Below, in pieces: positions 34,422 through 42,725 of a DNA stretch of 64,000 bases. Every line of letters starts with the position of its first letter. Within the stretch, counting starts at the first letter, position 1. The translations under genes and the position numbers were made by a program. Source of the DNA: a virus. The DNA lies in the IMG/VR virus record IMGVR_UViG_3300020411_000980, positions 38,353 to 102,352 of that record. One strand, written 5' to 3'. The notes beneath the pieces are model-generated. The model was not told the origin of the DNA. It ran no database searches and saw only the letters and a program-made list of their open reading frames with translations.

Positions 34422-34666
34422 AGGAAACCCTGAGTCCTAAACAAATTGATACTTTCATTGCAACCTCCTAACTTTTTACCTTCAACTACAAGTTGAGGGA
34501 AGGTAGCACCGTGTCCAAACTCTGAATAGAATTGATCACGTGTAAAGTTCACGTCAAGTTTATACTCTTGAAAGCTCCAACCTTTCTCATTATATACTCT
34601 TTTTATCTTCGTGCAAAATGGGCAACCGTCTTTAGTATAGATTGCAGTATTCTTGGGAACAGACAT
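34418..34666 (-). CDS. Glutaredoxin
   Basis: This 82-aa protein has the monocysteine-free CPFC active site (Cys15, Cys18), the cis-Pro motif in ATFPQL and the GGCNE glutathione-binding turn. It would reduce ribonucleotide reductase (NrdAB of this phage) or other targets. No SD is evident at the ATG. It has a sigma70-type promoter (34710-34739) that overlaps a terminator. Confidence 0.9.
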   Translation of the reverse strand: MSVPKNTAIYTKDGCPFCTKIKRVYNEKGWSFQEYKLDVNFTRDQFYSEFGHGATFPQLVVEGKKLGGCNESINLFRTQGFL

Positions 34667-34682
34667 AGGGTTTTAAAGCAAT

Positions 34683-34709
34683 AAAAAAGGGTGGAGAAAA
34701 TCCCCACCC
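34683..34709 (-). terminator. Rho-independent terminator between the barrel protein and glutaredoxin
   Basis: On the minus strand GGGTGG (34704-34709) pairs with CCACCC (34689-34694), followed by a T-run (34683-34688). It would end the transcript of the upstream secreted barrel gene. Confidence 0.78.
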
Positions 34710-34739
34710 AGTATATATTATCTAATGGACGTTTGTCAA
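34710..34739 (-). promoter_or_regulatory. Sigma70-type promoter for glutaredoxin
   Basis: TTGACA (34734-34739) and TATACT (34710-34715) are spaced by 18 nt. The -10 directly abuts the 5' arm of the terminator, so the expected start (about 34703) lies after that arm. Confidence 0.65.
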
Positions 34740-35129
34740 TTAGAAAGTGAACTTAACTCCAGCTTTTGCTCCCCAGTTAACTAGAGAGTCGCCATTGCTG
34801 TCCTCATCAGTGATGCCTGAAAGCTCACCGTATACAGAAGTAGCATCAGCAAGAGCATAAGATACTCCAACCTTACCAGAGAAATCTGTATCTGTATCAG
34901 AAGCAGCTTCGCTATGAGTAATAGCTGGACCACCTTGTACGTAGTAACCTAGTTTACCTGTTCCATTTACTCCCTCGTAACCTACGTGGATGTCGGTTGT
35001 AGCACCTGAATATGCTCCATCAGGGTAAGAAAGGTTGCTCTCGACATTCACATATGGACCAGCAAAAGCTGCACCAGCGAGAAGGAATGGAGATGCTGCT
35101 ACTGCAGCGATTGTTGATTTAATAGACAT
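34740..35129 (-). CDS. Secreted outer-membrane beta-barrel-like protein
   Basis: The 129-aa protein has a signal peptide (about residues 1-23, IKSTIAAVAASPFLLAGAAFA). The mature part shows alternating hydrophobic strands (YVNVESNLSYP, TTDIHVGYEG, GKLGYYVQGG, GKVGVSYALA) and ends in a terminal Phe (GVKFTF), as in outer-membrane beta-barrels. It is small for a porin, so an 8-strand or partial barrel is possible. Expressed from a hybrid promoter with a 114-nt structured leader and closed by a strong terminator. Possibly remodels the host envelope. Confidence 0.65.
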   Translation of the reverse strand: MSIKSTIAAVAASPFLLAGAAFAGPYVNVESNLSYPDGAYSGATTDIHVGYEGVNGTGKLGYYVQGGPAITHSEAASDTDTDFSGKVGVSYALADATSVYGELSGITDEDSNGDSLVNWGAKAGVKFTF

Positions 35130-35180
35130 TGTGTTTGTTTATAGTATCTCGCAAGGACATAAAAATACCCTGCGGATGGT

Positions 35181-35202
35181 AATTCTCTCGACATAGAGAA
35201 TT
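35181..35202. other. Inverted repeat in the barrel-gene leader
   Basis: AATTCTCT (35181-35188) pairs with AGAGAATT (35195-35202). Plus-strand reading is followed by a T-run, so it is a possible plus-strand terminator. On the minus strand it is simply a leader hairpin. Confidence 0.5.
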
Positions 35203-35249
35203 TTTTATTGTATCCAACAGGGTTACGATTGTTTCGAGTCCTGAAGAAG

Positions 35250-35283
35250 TATTTATACTATCAGGAACTGCGGATAACCGTCA
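35250..35283 (-). promoter_or_regulatory. Hybrid sigma70/late promoter of the barrel protein gene
   Basis: TTGACG (35278-35283) overlaps the upstream stop codon, an 18-nt spacer leads to TAGTAT, and this runs into TATAAATA (35250-35257). The same arrangement occurs at psbA. Confidence 0.62.
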
Positions 35284-35499
35284 AGTGGGTTGTGACAGTT
35301 CTCGAATTGGCACAAGCTTAAGGAACTGTTCATTCATATTATAGAACAACTTGTAGTTCGCAGTGGTCAAATAATATCCAATGATCTCATTACCATCGCA
35401 ATGATATCCATATCCTAGTAGTTTTTCATTACACCCATCTATTTTGAGTGTTCTACCTGATTCAAGGTAGTGATGATACTTTTCGTCAAGATTGATCAT
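35281..35499 (-). CDS. Small hypothetical protein
   Basis: This 72-aa protein (MINLDEKYHHYLESGRTLKI) is rich in Tyr and ends in LVPIRELSQPT. Alternating strands (NEIIGYYLTTANYKLFYNM) suggest a beta-rich fold. It overlaps the preceding gene by 14 nt. No family recognised. Confidence 0.55.
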   Translation of the reverse strand: MINLDEKYHHYLESGRTLKIDGCNEKLLGYGYHCDGNEIIGYYLTTANYKLFYNMNEQFLKLVPIRELSQPT

Positions 35500-35671
35500 C
35501 GTTTATCTCCTTCATTAACGTTTGACAATAACCAATCATATGGTCTCTATACATTATGAGTTCGTCATAACATTCTTGATTGCGGGCACAGTTCCTGAGT
35601 TTAGGATCAGGCTTGTGAAGACTCTCCATCAATAGAGTTAAACCCCGCTGCATCTGCTCCTTTCTGCTCAT
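35486..35671 (-). CDS. Small hypothetical protein
   Basis: This 61-aa protein (MSRKEQMQRGLTLLMESLHK) is helical and has three Cys (RNCARNQEC, GYCQTL). It overlaps the end of the 89-aa gene by 65 nt. A shorter start at MESLHKPDPK is possible and would reduce the overlap to 23 nt. No family recognised. Confidence 0.5.
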   Translation of the reverse strand: MSRKEQMQRGLTLLMESLHKPDPKLRNCARNQECYDELIMYRDHMIGYCQTLMKEINDDQS

Positions 35672-35876
35672 CCTGGACAGTTTGTGTGGGTTTCGTTATA
35701 TTATATAGTGTTTTATCCAATCTTGCAACCTCTGCTAAAGGACTCTTAAAATATCGTCGTATTTTCTTAAGTTCTTTATTCATTTTTGCTTGGTCTCCAT
35801 CTGCTCTCTTCAATCCTCTGTTGATTGCTTGGAGTTCCATTGTTGACTTTAGTAGTCTCCTATCTGCTGCATCCAT
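35607..35876 (-). CDS. Hypothetical coiled-coil protein
   Basis: This 89-aa protein is a strongly charged helix (MDAADRRLLKSTMELQAINRGL, then KMNKELKKIRRYFKSPLAEVARL) with a flexible C-terminus (QTVQDEQKGADAAGF). It follows the 1185-aa virion protein directly and may be a chaperone for it; this is a guess from position. No family recognised. Confidence 0.6.
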   Translation of the reverse strand: MDAADRRLLKSTMELQAINRGLKRADGDQAKMNKELKKIRRYFKSPLAEVARLDKTLYNITKPTQTVQDEQKGADAAGFNSIDGESSQA

Positions 35877-38800
35877 TAATCTACCTCCGTTGCTAGGATG
35901 TCAAACCACCTCGATTGAGTTGGTACATAGCTGTTTTGATTACTATACCACACCTGACTGTTTTTGTCGTGCATTGACTGATAGATTGCATACCTAGCGT
36001 TACGTTGGAACCTTGCGTTGGTAGCATCTCTTACCTGTACCTTCTTAGGTAGTCCAGTCTGCACTGGGAAGTATGGTGAGTTTGGTTCCTTACCATTAGT
36101 ATATTGCAATCTTTCAGGTGGCCAAGAGATCTGTTGTATGTGTCCTTCAGCATACCTCTTACCATAACTTGTTACTGAGTGGATCCTTATGTTACCAAAC
36201 CATCCATACTTCTTAAACTTATAGGTATCACCTGCTTGATAGTACTCTTGTCTGGTAACTCTTATACGTAATCTATATTCCAATCCATTCTTCTCCTTAT
36301 AATCTGTAAAGAATAGGACATCATTACCTAGGAGAGATTGTTGTAACCAATATTGATGGAAGGACTCTGCCTTACCTGTCTTATACCTAAAGAAACTAGC
36401 AAAGATTGAATCCATATTAACTACGAACTCATTAGTCTGTACAACCTGTTGGTCTACAACCAATACATCTAACTGTCTCGGTGTTGATTGATCTCTCTCG
36501 TGTGATGCTTGTATCTTAATGTCTTGAATCCTACCTTGTGTACTGCTAGTTGCAGGACATTCAATGTCATTGATACCTGTGACCTTAAAACCTATGTAAT
36601 AAGATCCAACATATTTGGATAGACCAGTAGTCTTATTATACTTACCAACAAATAATTTACACTCATCATCAACATAGTATCCACCCTTACCCCAGTCAAT
36701 TACTTCTACCAACTTCCAGTTAGTCTCTTCAGCCTGAGCATCGTGGACTGTCCATTGAAGTTTAACTGTGAAATCATAGTCACCAGTCGTAATAATATAT
36801 CCTGTGTCACCAGTAGTCATATCTGCTATTGGTGTACTTCCAATAACTTTAAGTTCACTGACCTGATTTGCACCACGTACTTGTAGTTCATTGGTATTAA
36901 CTACTTGATTAGTCATCACAGTAGTATAGTTCTCTTTAGTTACATCATCACCATCTTCTTCAAAGTTAAACAACTGAATAGTATAAGGTAAACCACAAGG
37001 TTCTGTTGGTTCGTGTGATGCTAAGTTACCATCGTTCTGTGCAGGGTTATTAGTTCTGTAACTACTTGACTGTGTTATCAACAATAACTCCCAAGTGTTT
37101 AGGAACTTCTTAGTATTAGCATCCCTTAATGACATAGCAGGTGAAACCCTACCATTATAATGTCCTGAATCTATAGAATCTAACTTCCAAGTGATACGAT
37201 CACCTTCTTCTACACTGAAGGACAGTAAAGGTGTACCAATCTTCTTCCACTTACTTACATCTTCTTGCTTCGTATATATTTGGGTACCATTCTTATGAAG
37301 TGACCAAGTAAATTTAGTACAGTCACCCCAACCACCTGTCATACCACCGTGTGATCTGATCTCTAGGTCTGCATCCTTAAGTGCAGTAACATTCTGTGTA
37401 CAAGCAGTACTGAATGCAACAGTACCAGTACAAGCAGCACATCCATAATCATTCTCTCCTTCCATCTGTCCACACTCAGTCCTTGTCATTGAACAACTGA
37501 CAAACTGTTGATCAAAGACTCTCTCTTCACACTTATCAACAGAAGTGATGTCCTCATAGACTGGGTTGGCATCTCTATCAAAGACATAGCATTGTATTCC
37601 TTCATAAAGATACTCACTATCTCCATAACGTAAATGATATGACTGTTTCATATCATTATAATCATCGTCACCATTTAATAAGTCTTCCCAATATTGCCAA
37701 GTTCTATCAGGCCACTTGGTCATATCTTTACCACCAGGATTCAAATGCTTTTGTGAGAACCAAGCATTATTATTCTGTGCAGATCCACTCTGGTCTACTC
37801 TCCACCCACCATTAAGGGTACTAAAAGTTACTGCATCACCACGAGAAGTTCCACGTCCATCTCCGTCAGGTATCATAAAGAATCCTAATTTGCAAGGGAT
37901 GTATTGATTCAGTTCATCAGCTGGTACTTTGTAAGTGAACGTACCACTAGCATCAGTTGCGTTCTCTAGTATAACTCTACCGTGTACAGGTTCATCGTTA
38001 GCATTACAAAGATAGAATCCCATTGTGTTGTCATAACTTGCTGATCCCTGTCTACAATTAAAAGTAAAGTTTAGATAGGTCTCTGCCTTACTTGATAGCA
38101 TATAATATCCTTCCTCTAGGTTAGCTTCAATAGGAGGACCACCAATAGGAGTCAGAGTATACATATGATCCTGACTTTCAGGGGAGTAATACCTATAAAG
38201 AGCCACAGGAGATTCTCCATCCATCATCTCTGAAATCATATCCTGTTTGTCTGTGAACCCGTAGAACATTATCTCATCCCGTGCACCGAACCCTTGAGCA
38301 TCCATCGTTGCTTTCTCACCAGCTGGGTCAGTGGTAAGCATATGATCTACTGCTTGAGATGAGTATGACACGTACACAGGGAACGCACCACGTGCCTGTT
38401 GCACGTTGTGTGCATAGAACATAGGTGTACTGTTCTGTATGTACCCAGCTGGGGCTGTCGGGCTCAAGCTGTACATATGATCAGAAGATATGTTGCTAGA
38501 TAGAATACTAAACCTACCGTTAACATCAGAACCGTGTCCATCTCTGAATACGACAGTCTTATTAGTACCGTACTCTTGATTCACCTCAATATTATATCCA
38601 CCAGTGGGGTGTAAACCTCCATAAGTTATGGGATAATTTCCTGCGGTTAATGAGAGAGTCTTTGTCGTCTTTCCACGGGTACCTGAACGGGTAAATGTAG
38701 TACCATCAACAGTAATAGTATCTACAGCAGTGCCAGCAGTATACTCTTGATCTTTCCATCTATGCTCCAAGGTACAGAGACACGTGCCACTACCTGTTAC

Positions 38801-39433
38801 TGTAATAGTATCTTTGTCACTAAAACTAGCAGTAGCTGTAGGAGTAGCACCTAATATATGTTCGTATACTGGTACTCTATCTGTTACACAATCCTGTACA
38901 CATATTTTCTTTGTTGTACCAAACATTGAAGATGGTACAAATGAATCGCAGTCTGCTGCTGGTGGTTTCCAAGCACCACCAACGTAAGGTTTAAAGACAC
39001 ACTTCAAATGTTCTTTAATACAATCCTCTAAGTCAGGGTTCTTCTCGTGGTCACAAGATATCTCTTCACCATTCTCACCGAAACATATGTTAGGGGTACC
39101 TGGATTGTCTGTTGTTGGTATTGTTAATCTTATCTTGTCTATCGATGGTACTGGCCAACCGTGTCCAGTTAGCTGAGGTAATATGAAACCCCAATCAATT
39201 TCAAATGTATCATCATCGTCATCGTCATCATCGTCTTTAAAGTTTGGCTTCTTAGGTGTGAGTTGACCGTAACACTGTCCAATAAGATCTTCGATGACAG
39301 CATTAACAGTATTAGGTGCAGCTCCACCACCAGGTGCACCAACAGGACCTCCACCTGACGCAACGGGTTCAGCACTTTCTACTACGTCATCAGGATCACA
39401 ATTTTGTTCGAACCAGGCGTTATTGCCAGACAT
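35876..39433 (-). CDS. Large adhesin-like virion protein with DUF5648-type repeats
   Basis: The 1185-aa protein has a poly-Asp stretch (67-75), several Cys pairs (FGENGEEISC, SCSMTRTECG, CAACTG) and three repeats with the core D-H-M at residues 318-320, 363-365 and 422-424 (for example YSPESQDHMYTLTP). Those repeats match the DUF5648-type modules found in fibre and bacterial adhesins. The C-terminal region (about 900-1170) is beta-rich and ends in WYSNQNSYVPTQ. No signal peptide or enzyme motif is visible. A CTAAATA late promoter lies 20 nt upstream. A receptor-binding role is inferred. Confidence 0.72.
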   Translation of the reverse strand: MSGNNAWFEQNCDPDDVVESAEPVASGGGPVGAPGGGAAPNTVNAVIEDLIGQCYGQLTPKKPNFKDDDDDDDDDTFEIDWGFILPQLTGHGWPVPSIDKIRLTIPTTDNPGTPNICFGENGEEISCDHEKNPDLEDCIKEHLKCVFKPYVGGAWKPPAADCDSFVPSSMFGTTKKICVQDCVTDRVPVYEHILGATPTATASFSDKDTITVTGSGTCLCTLEHRWKDQEYTAGTAVDTITVDGTTFTRSGTRGKTTKTLSLTAGNYPITYGGLHPTGGYNIEVNQEYGTNKTVVFRDGHGSDVNGRFSILSSNISSDHMYSLSPTAPAGYIQNSTPMFYAHNVQQARGAFPVYVSYSSQAVDHMLTTDPAGEKATMDAQGFGARDEIMFYGFTDKQDMISEMMDGESPVALYRYYSPESQDHMYTLTPIGGPPIEANLEEGYYMLSSKAETYLNFTFNCRQGSASYDNTMGFYLCNANDEPVHGRVILENATDASGTFTYKVPADELNQYIPCKLGFFMIPDGDGRGTSRGDAVTFSTLNGGWRVDQSGSAQNNNAWFSQKHLNPGGKDMTKWPDRTWQYWEDLLNGDDDYNDMKQSYHLRYGDSEYLYEGIQCYVFDRDANPVYEDITSVDKCEERVFDQQFVSCSMTRTECGQMEGENDYGCAACTGTVAFSTACTQNVTALKDADLEIRSHGGMTGGWGDCTKFTWSLHKNGTQIYTKQEDVSKWKKIGTPLLSFSVEEGDRITWKLDSIDSGHYNGRVSPAMSLRDANTKKFLNTWELLLITQSSSYRTNNPAQNDGNLASHEPTEPCGLPYTIQLFNFEEDGDDVTKENYTTVMTNQVVNTNELQVRGANQVSELKVIGSTPIADMTTGDTGYIITTGDYDFTVKLQWTVHDAQAEETNWKLVEVIDWGKGGYYVDDECKLFVGKYNKTTGLSKYVGSYYIGFKVTGINDIECPATSSTQGRIQDIKIQASHERDQSTPRQLDVLVVDQQVVQTNEFVVNMDSIFASFFRYKTGKAESFHQYWLQQSLLGNDVLFFTDYKEKNGLEYRLRIRVTRQEYYQAGDTYKFKKYGWFGNIRIHSVTSYGKRYAEGHIQQISWPPERLQYTNGKEPNSPYFPVQTGLPKKVQVRDATNARFQRNARYAIYQSMHDKNSQVWYSNQNSYVPTQSRWFDILATEVD

Positions 39434-39453
39434 TTACACTGTTTTACTACAGG

Positions 39454-39460
39454 TATTTAG
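39454..39460 (-). promoter_or_regulatory. T4-type late promoter CTAAATA
   Basis: ACTAAATACC on the minus strand, overlapping the stop of the 99-aa gene and 20 nt upstream of the 1185-aa virion protein. Confidence 0.68.
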
Positions 39461-39756
39461 TCTCGTTGTCTCCAGTCATCAGGTCTCTCTTGGTGAAACC
39501 AATCCACCACGTCTTGTGGATCTCCGAAACCCCTCCTGTGTTGAGTTGAATCGGGGTCTCCTATGTTCAACTCATTCAGAAAAGAATCCGTTGGATCTAT
39601 GGATAATCTTCTTGCTTTACTTAGCATACCTCTAGCAGATGTGTTTGCTTTTGATAGTTTCTCTGCCCATATCATATCAGATAAAGGAACTTCAACTCCA
39701 GAAGCGATGTCTTTACAGATTGCTTCTAAACGTAGACGGTATTGAGTAGAGAGCAT
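39457..39756 (-). CDS. Conserved cyanophage protein of unknown function
   Basis: This 99-aa protein is helical (LSTQYRLRLEAICKDIASGVEV, PLSDMIWAEKLSKAN) and ends in a charged, Trp-rich tail (VVDWFHQERPDDWRQRD). It is the type of short conserved protein often found in T4-like cyanophages. Located just downstream of pcyA. Function unknown. Confidence 0.65.
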   Translation of the reverse strand: MLSTQYRLRLEAICKDIASGVEVPLSDMIWAEKLSKANTSARGMLSKARRLSIDPTDSFLNELNIGDPDSTQHRRGFGDPQDVVDWFHQERPDDWRQRD

Positions 39757-39790
39757 AAAATATTCTTATTAGTAGTATTATTTAACCTTA

Positions 39791-40468
39791 TTACATCTTA
39801 GGTTTGTCAAATAATATTGTATCAATATAATTCCTTGCCCACAGGGGATCAAACCACTTAGATAGTACGGCGATTGTTTTCTGATTCTTTCTCTGCTGAT
39901 TACAGTAATAGATTTGATCATCTAACCTGAGCATAGTGTTAACCCAGTCAGTATCTAAGTCTACTTCAGCGACTAGACCACAGTATACAGTCAACAGTTG
40001 TGATAGTAGTGAGCAATAATCAATCCTCTCTTTATATGTTTTCAATCTCATAAACTTACAGTGTGGTGAGAATATCTCATCACTCCACAGTGGAAGCACT
40101 CTACGTTCTTTGAAGTGGAAACGATTAGAAATACGTGCGACCGCTGGATAAATATCGATCTGATTTATATGTCTTACTGGACTTACATCTACGATTGCTG
40201 CAGTAACTGTCTTATCATTAGCAACAATATCGCATCCGAAAATAGGGATAGGATAAGCAGGGTCAGGATACAATACACAATGTAATACCTCAAGATTCTT
40301 AGTGTAACCTGTCTCTAGGTGCAACTTACGAAGACCAGGACAGTGCCACATCTCATTGATAATGTGAACGTCATCCTTATGTATCTCAGGAAAGTCACAC
40401 TCCATCTTAGTAATGGGAAGTGTCTTAACTGCACTACGAATTATGTCAGCAACATCACTTACTATCAT
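39791..40468 (-). CDS. pcyA: Ferredoxin-dependent bilin reductase, PcyA-like
   Basis: The start was taken at MIVSDVADIIRSAV (225 aa; ATG at 40471 is the alternative). The active-site set matches phycocyanobilin:ferredoxin oxidoreductase: E52 in LHLETG, H63 in LEVLHCV and D80 in IFGCDIV (spacing of 17 between the last two equals PcyA His88-Asp105). The FKERRVLPLW and IFSPHCKFMRLK blocks are also typical. It would reduce biliverdin to phycocyanobilin using ferredoxin; the phage also encodes petF and cpeT. E52 argues for PcyA rather than PebS. Confidence 0.84.
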   Translation of the reverse strand: MIVSDVADIIRSAVKTLPITKMECDFPEIHKDDVHIINEMWHCPGLRKLHLETGYTKNLEVLHCVLYPDPAYPIPIFGCDIVANDKTVTAAIVDVSPVRHINQIDIYPAVARISNRFHFKERRVLPLWSDEIFSPHCKFMRLKTYKERIDYCSLLSQLLTVYCGLVAEVDLDTDWVNTMLRLDDQIYYCNQQRKNQKTIAVLSKWFDPLWARNYIDTILFDKPKM

Positions 40469-40646
40469 CATCAAAAGTTGTGAGCTCTTTGTATTTATGG
40501 TACAACTCTCCAACTTTTTTCTCAGTAGCACGTGACTTCCAAAGTTGTTGGATGATTACTTTCATATCATCCATCGGTACTACAACAGATAGAGATCCGT
40601 GTGTCTCTACTTCTGGTGGAGCAATTAAATCATTTGCTTCAGTCAT
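40455..40646 (-). CDS. Small hypothetical protein
   Basis: This 63-aa helical protein (IAPPEVETHGSLSVVVPMDDM, then VIIQQLWKSRATEKKVGELYHKY) overlaps purC by 4 nt and the pcyA start by 14 nt. It lies between a purine and a bilin gene; no family recognised. Confidence 0.55.
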   Translation of the reverse strand: MTEANDLIAPPEVETHGSLSVVVPMDDMKVIIQQLWKSRATEKKVGELYHKYKELTTFDDDSK

Positions 40647-41350
40647 TGTACGAATTGTCTTAGTTGTGTAAGGATGTGCTTGTATGCTTCAACAATGTCT
40701 CCTTCATCTTTTCGAAAGAGATCCTTGTCGAACCTTTCTCTGGTGTCTTTTTTCCAGAGTCGCATATTGTCAGGTGATAGTTCATCAGCCAGGAATAAAT
40801 CGCCGTGAGCATCGTAACCAAACTCCAATTTAAAATCAACAAGATCGATACCCATAAGGGTAAACAATGATTGCAACTGATAGTTTATATCAAGTGCATT
40901 CATTTGTAAAGGTGTGGGATCAATACCCATCAGTCTAACACGATCTATAGTGAGTAGTGGATCATTCTTACTGTCATCCTTAAGGAAGAACTCCACGATA
41001 GGTGGATTGATTAGTTGTCCTTCAGTGATACTAGTATTCTTTACGATGGAACCTGCTGCTATGTTCCTCACAATAACCTCAAGAGGAATGATTGTCAGTT
41101 TCTTACACTCCATAGTGTTAAGAGAAGGACAATTAATATAGTGTGTCTTGATGCCATTCTTCTCTAGCATTTCGAAGAGAAGTGATGATATCAAGCAGCA
41201 GATCTTACCCTTATCTTCAGGGTACTCTACGTGTTTACCATTCCAAGCAGTCACCTTATCGTGGAAGGTGATGTGTACCCTCTGAGGGTCATCAATGATG
41301 TCATAGACTGACTTAACTTTTCCTTGATTGATTAAAGCCAATTCCTTCAT
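40643..41350 (-). CDS. purC: SAICAR synthase PurC
   Basis: The 235-aa protein has the PurC N-terminal ATP-binding GKVKSVYDI, the HDKVTAWNGKH loop, PLEVIVRNIAAGS, and the C-terminal VDFKLEFGYDAHGDLFLADELSPDNMRLW. PurC converts CAIR and Asp to SAICAR in purine synthesis. Residues after ELSPD (which anchors the C-terminal helix) are conserved. It starts just after purN (overlap of 4 nt), giving a purN-purC pair for host-independent purine supply. Confidence 0.95.
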   Translation of the reverse strand: MKELALINQGKVKSVYDIIDDPQRVHITFHDKVTAWNGKHVEYPEDKGKICCLISSLLFEMLEKNGIKTHYINCPSLNTMECKKLTIIPLEVIVRNIAAGSIVKNTSITEGQLINPPIVEFFLKDDSKNDPLLTIDRVRLMGIDPTPLQMNALDINYQLQSLFTLMGIDLVDFKLEFGYDAHGDLFLADELSPDNMRLWKKDTRERFDKDLFRKDEGDIVEAYKHILTQLRQFVQ

Positions 41351-41868
41351 AACGAATTAATAACTTGTGGAAGTAGTTGGTGTTCACATTGTTGGACTGC
41401 TCTAGTGACAGTCTCTACAGTGTCACCAGGTAAAATAGGTACTGATTGTTGCTTGATCACTTGTCCAGAGTCTAACTCTTCAGTAACAAAGTGTACAGAA
41501 CAACCAGTCTCTGTTTCACCTGCCTTGATTGCTTGCTCTATAGCGTGCAATCCTTTGTACTTTGGTAGGAGGGAGGGGTGTAAATTAATTATTCGCCCTG
41601 GAAAAGCTTCAACAAATTTCTTGCTGACAACTCTCATCCATCCTGCCATAACAATGAGGTCAACACTATAAGCATCAAAGATCTTAATGATGTCGTCCTC
41701 ATTCTTACTAGCAATGCGAACAGATGGAATACTCAATCTGTCTGCTCTCTTTTGAGCACCGCAATGCTTTTTATTGTAAACCATCAAGACTACCTGATGG
41801 TTTGGACACGAATGTACTATGTTCTCGAAGTTTGTGCCTTCACCAGAACACATTATGCCTAGTCTCAT
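41347..41868 (-). CDS. purN: Phosphoribosylglycinamide formyltransferase PurN
   Basis: The 173-aa protein has the GART N-terminal CSGEGTNFENI (phosphate-binding), NLHPSLLPKYKG with the catalytic Asn/His pair (N95, H97), and EELDSGQVI with the catalytic Asp. It transfers the formyl group from 10-formyl-THF to GAR. Slightly shorter than the cellular enzyme (about 190-210 aa). Co-transcribed with purC. Confidence 0.94.
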   Translation of the reverse strand: MRLGIMCSGEGTNFENIVHSCPNHQVVLMVYNKKHCGAQKRADRLSIPSVRIASKNEDDIIKIFDAYSVDLIVMAGWMRVVSKKFVEAFPGRIINLHPSLLPKYKGLHAIEQAIKAGETETGCSVHFVTEELDSGQVIKQQSVPILPGDTVETVTRAVQQCEHQLLPQVINSL

Positions 41869-41951
41869 TAGTTATGTGGGTTGTAAAAAATAAGAGTGTA
41901 AGCAATGGTTACAATTAGTATGATACTAATCGCCAAAATAATTAGGTGCAT
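41868..41951 (-). CDS. 27-aa single-pass membrane peptide
   Basis: This short ORF starts MHLIILAISIILIV and is almost entirely one hydrophobic helix. The stop overlaps the purN ATG (TAATG) and the ATG lies 1 nt after the preceding stop, as in other genes of this operon. Too short for homology, but its tight packing argues for translation. Confidence 0.5.
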   Translation of the reverse strand: MHLIILAISIILIVTIAYTLIFYNPHN

Positions 41952-41952
41952 A

Positions 41953-42261
41953 CTATTGGTAGTAACTTGGTTTATATGATGAGTCTATCACAATATCCTT
42001 AGATTTGTAAGGGGGTTCTTCATCTCCAATCAAGTGACTGTAATATTTCGTATCGAAGTAGGAAGGATAGTCCATCTTACCTTCACGTTCATCAAGTACC
42101 TCATTGATAAGGATCTTCATCTCCTTAACATACGTATCTGTGAACAACCTACGAGGTGTAATCGTAGCTCTAGGAAGTGCTTCTCTTTGTTCTTCGTCAG
42201 AGCGTTTGCTTTTGTAGTTAGGATCAAGGGGGAGTGTCATCCCTTGGGTATCGATTTTCAT
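41953..42261 (-). CDS. Hypothetical protein
   Basis: The 102-aa product has a proline-rich N-terminus (TLPLDPNYKSKRSDEEQREA), a helix (DTYVKEMKILINEVLDEREGK) and a Tyr-rich C-terminus (DSSYKPSYYQ). It overlaps the peptide deformylase gene by 4 nt. No family recognised. Confidence 0.6.
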   Translation of the reverse strand: MKIDTQGMTLPLDPNYKSKRSDEEQREALPRATITPRRLFTDTYVKEMKILINEVLDEREGKMDYPSYFDTKYYSHLIGDEEPPYKSKDIVIDSSYKPSYYQ

Positions 42262-42725
42262 AAGTTTTTTAATTTAGAATTCCAACTTGCACGTTGTGTG
42301 AAGTCGATGCCTTCCATATGATCATACTCGTGTTGAAATATACGAGCAGTCAGACCTGACATTTTAGTTTTATGTATCTTCTTATCAACGTCCTCATATT
42401 TAACTGTCACAGCATAAGGACGTTGTACTTTTACTGTCTGTCCTGGATATGATAAGCAACCCTCTTCCATTACGTGCTCAACCACAGACTCCTTAAGAAT
42501 CTTAGGATTGAATAGGACTAGAGTTGCTTGTGTCTCTATGTCTGTCATCATAACAAACGCACGTTCATTTATACCTATCTGATTAGCAGAGAGTCCCACA
42601 CCATTATGATGGAACATATTCTCTGCTAGTTCAGAGGCAAGTTCTCTGCGATCCAAATTATAACTACACTTTTTAATTGGTTTATGTAATAGAGGATCGT
42701 CTGAAGGTATTAGTTTTAAAATCAT
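42258..42725 (-). CDS. def: Peptide deformylase
   Basis: The 155-aa protein shows all three deformylase motifs: GVGLSANQ (42-49), EGCLS with Cys90 (88-92) and HEYDH (132-136). This is the metal site (Cys90, His132, His136) with the catalytic glutamate Glu133. Phage PDF is proposed to process N-terminal formyl-Met of proteins such as D1; psbA lies just upstream in this window. It forms a short operon with the two hypotheticals and purN-purC. Confidence 0.94.
   Translation of the reverse strand: MILKLIPSDDPLLHKPIKKCSYNLDRRELASELAENMFHHNGVGLSANQIGINERAFVMMTDIETQATLVLFNPKILKESVVEHVMEEGCLSYPGQTVKVQRPYAVTVKYEDVDKKIHKTKMSGLTARIFQHEYDHMEGIDFTQRASWNSKLKNL

Noticed and set aside
35181-35202. Terminator for the minus-strand gene upstream of the barrel gene
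   Set aside because: The T-run follows only on the plus strand; on the minus strand it lies in the leader with no T-run after it.
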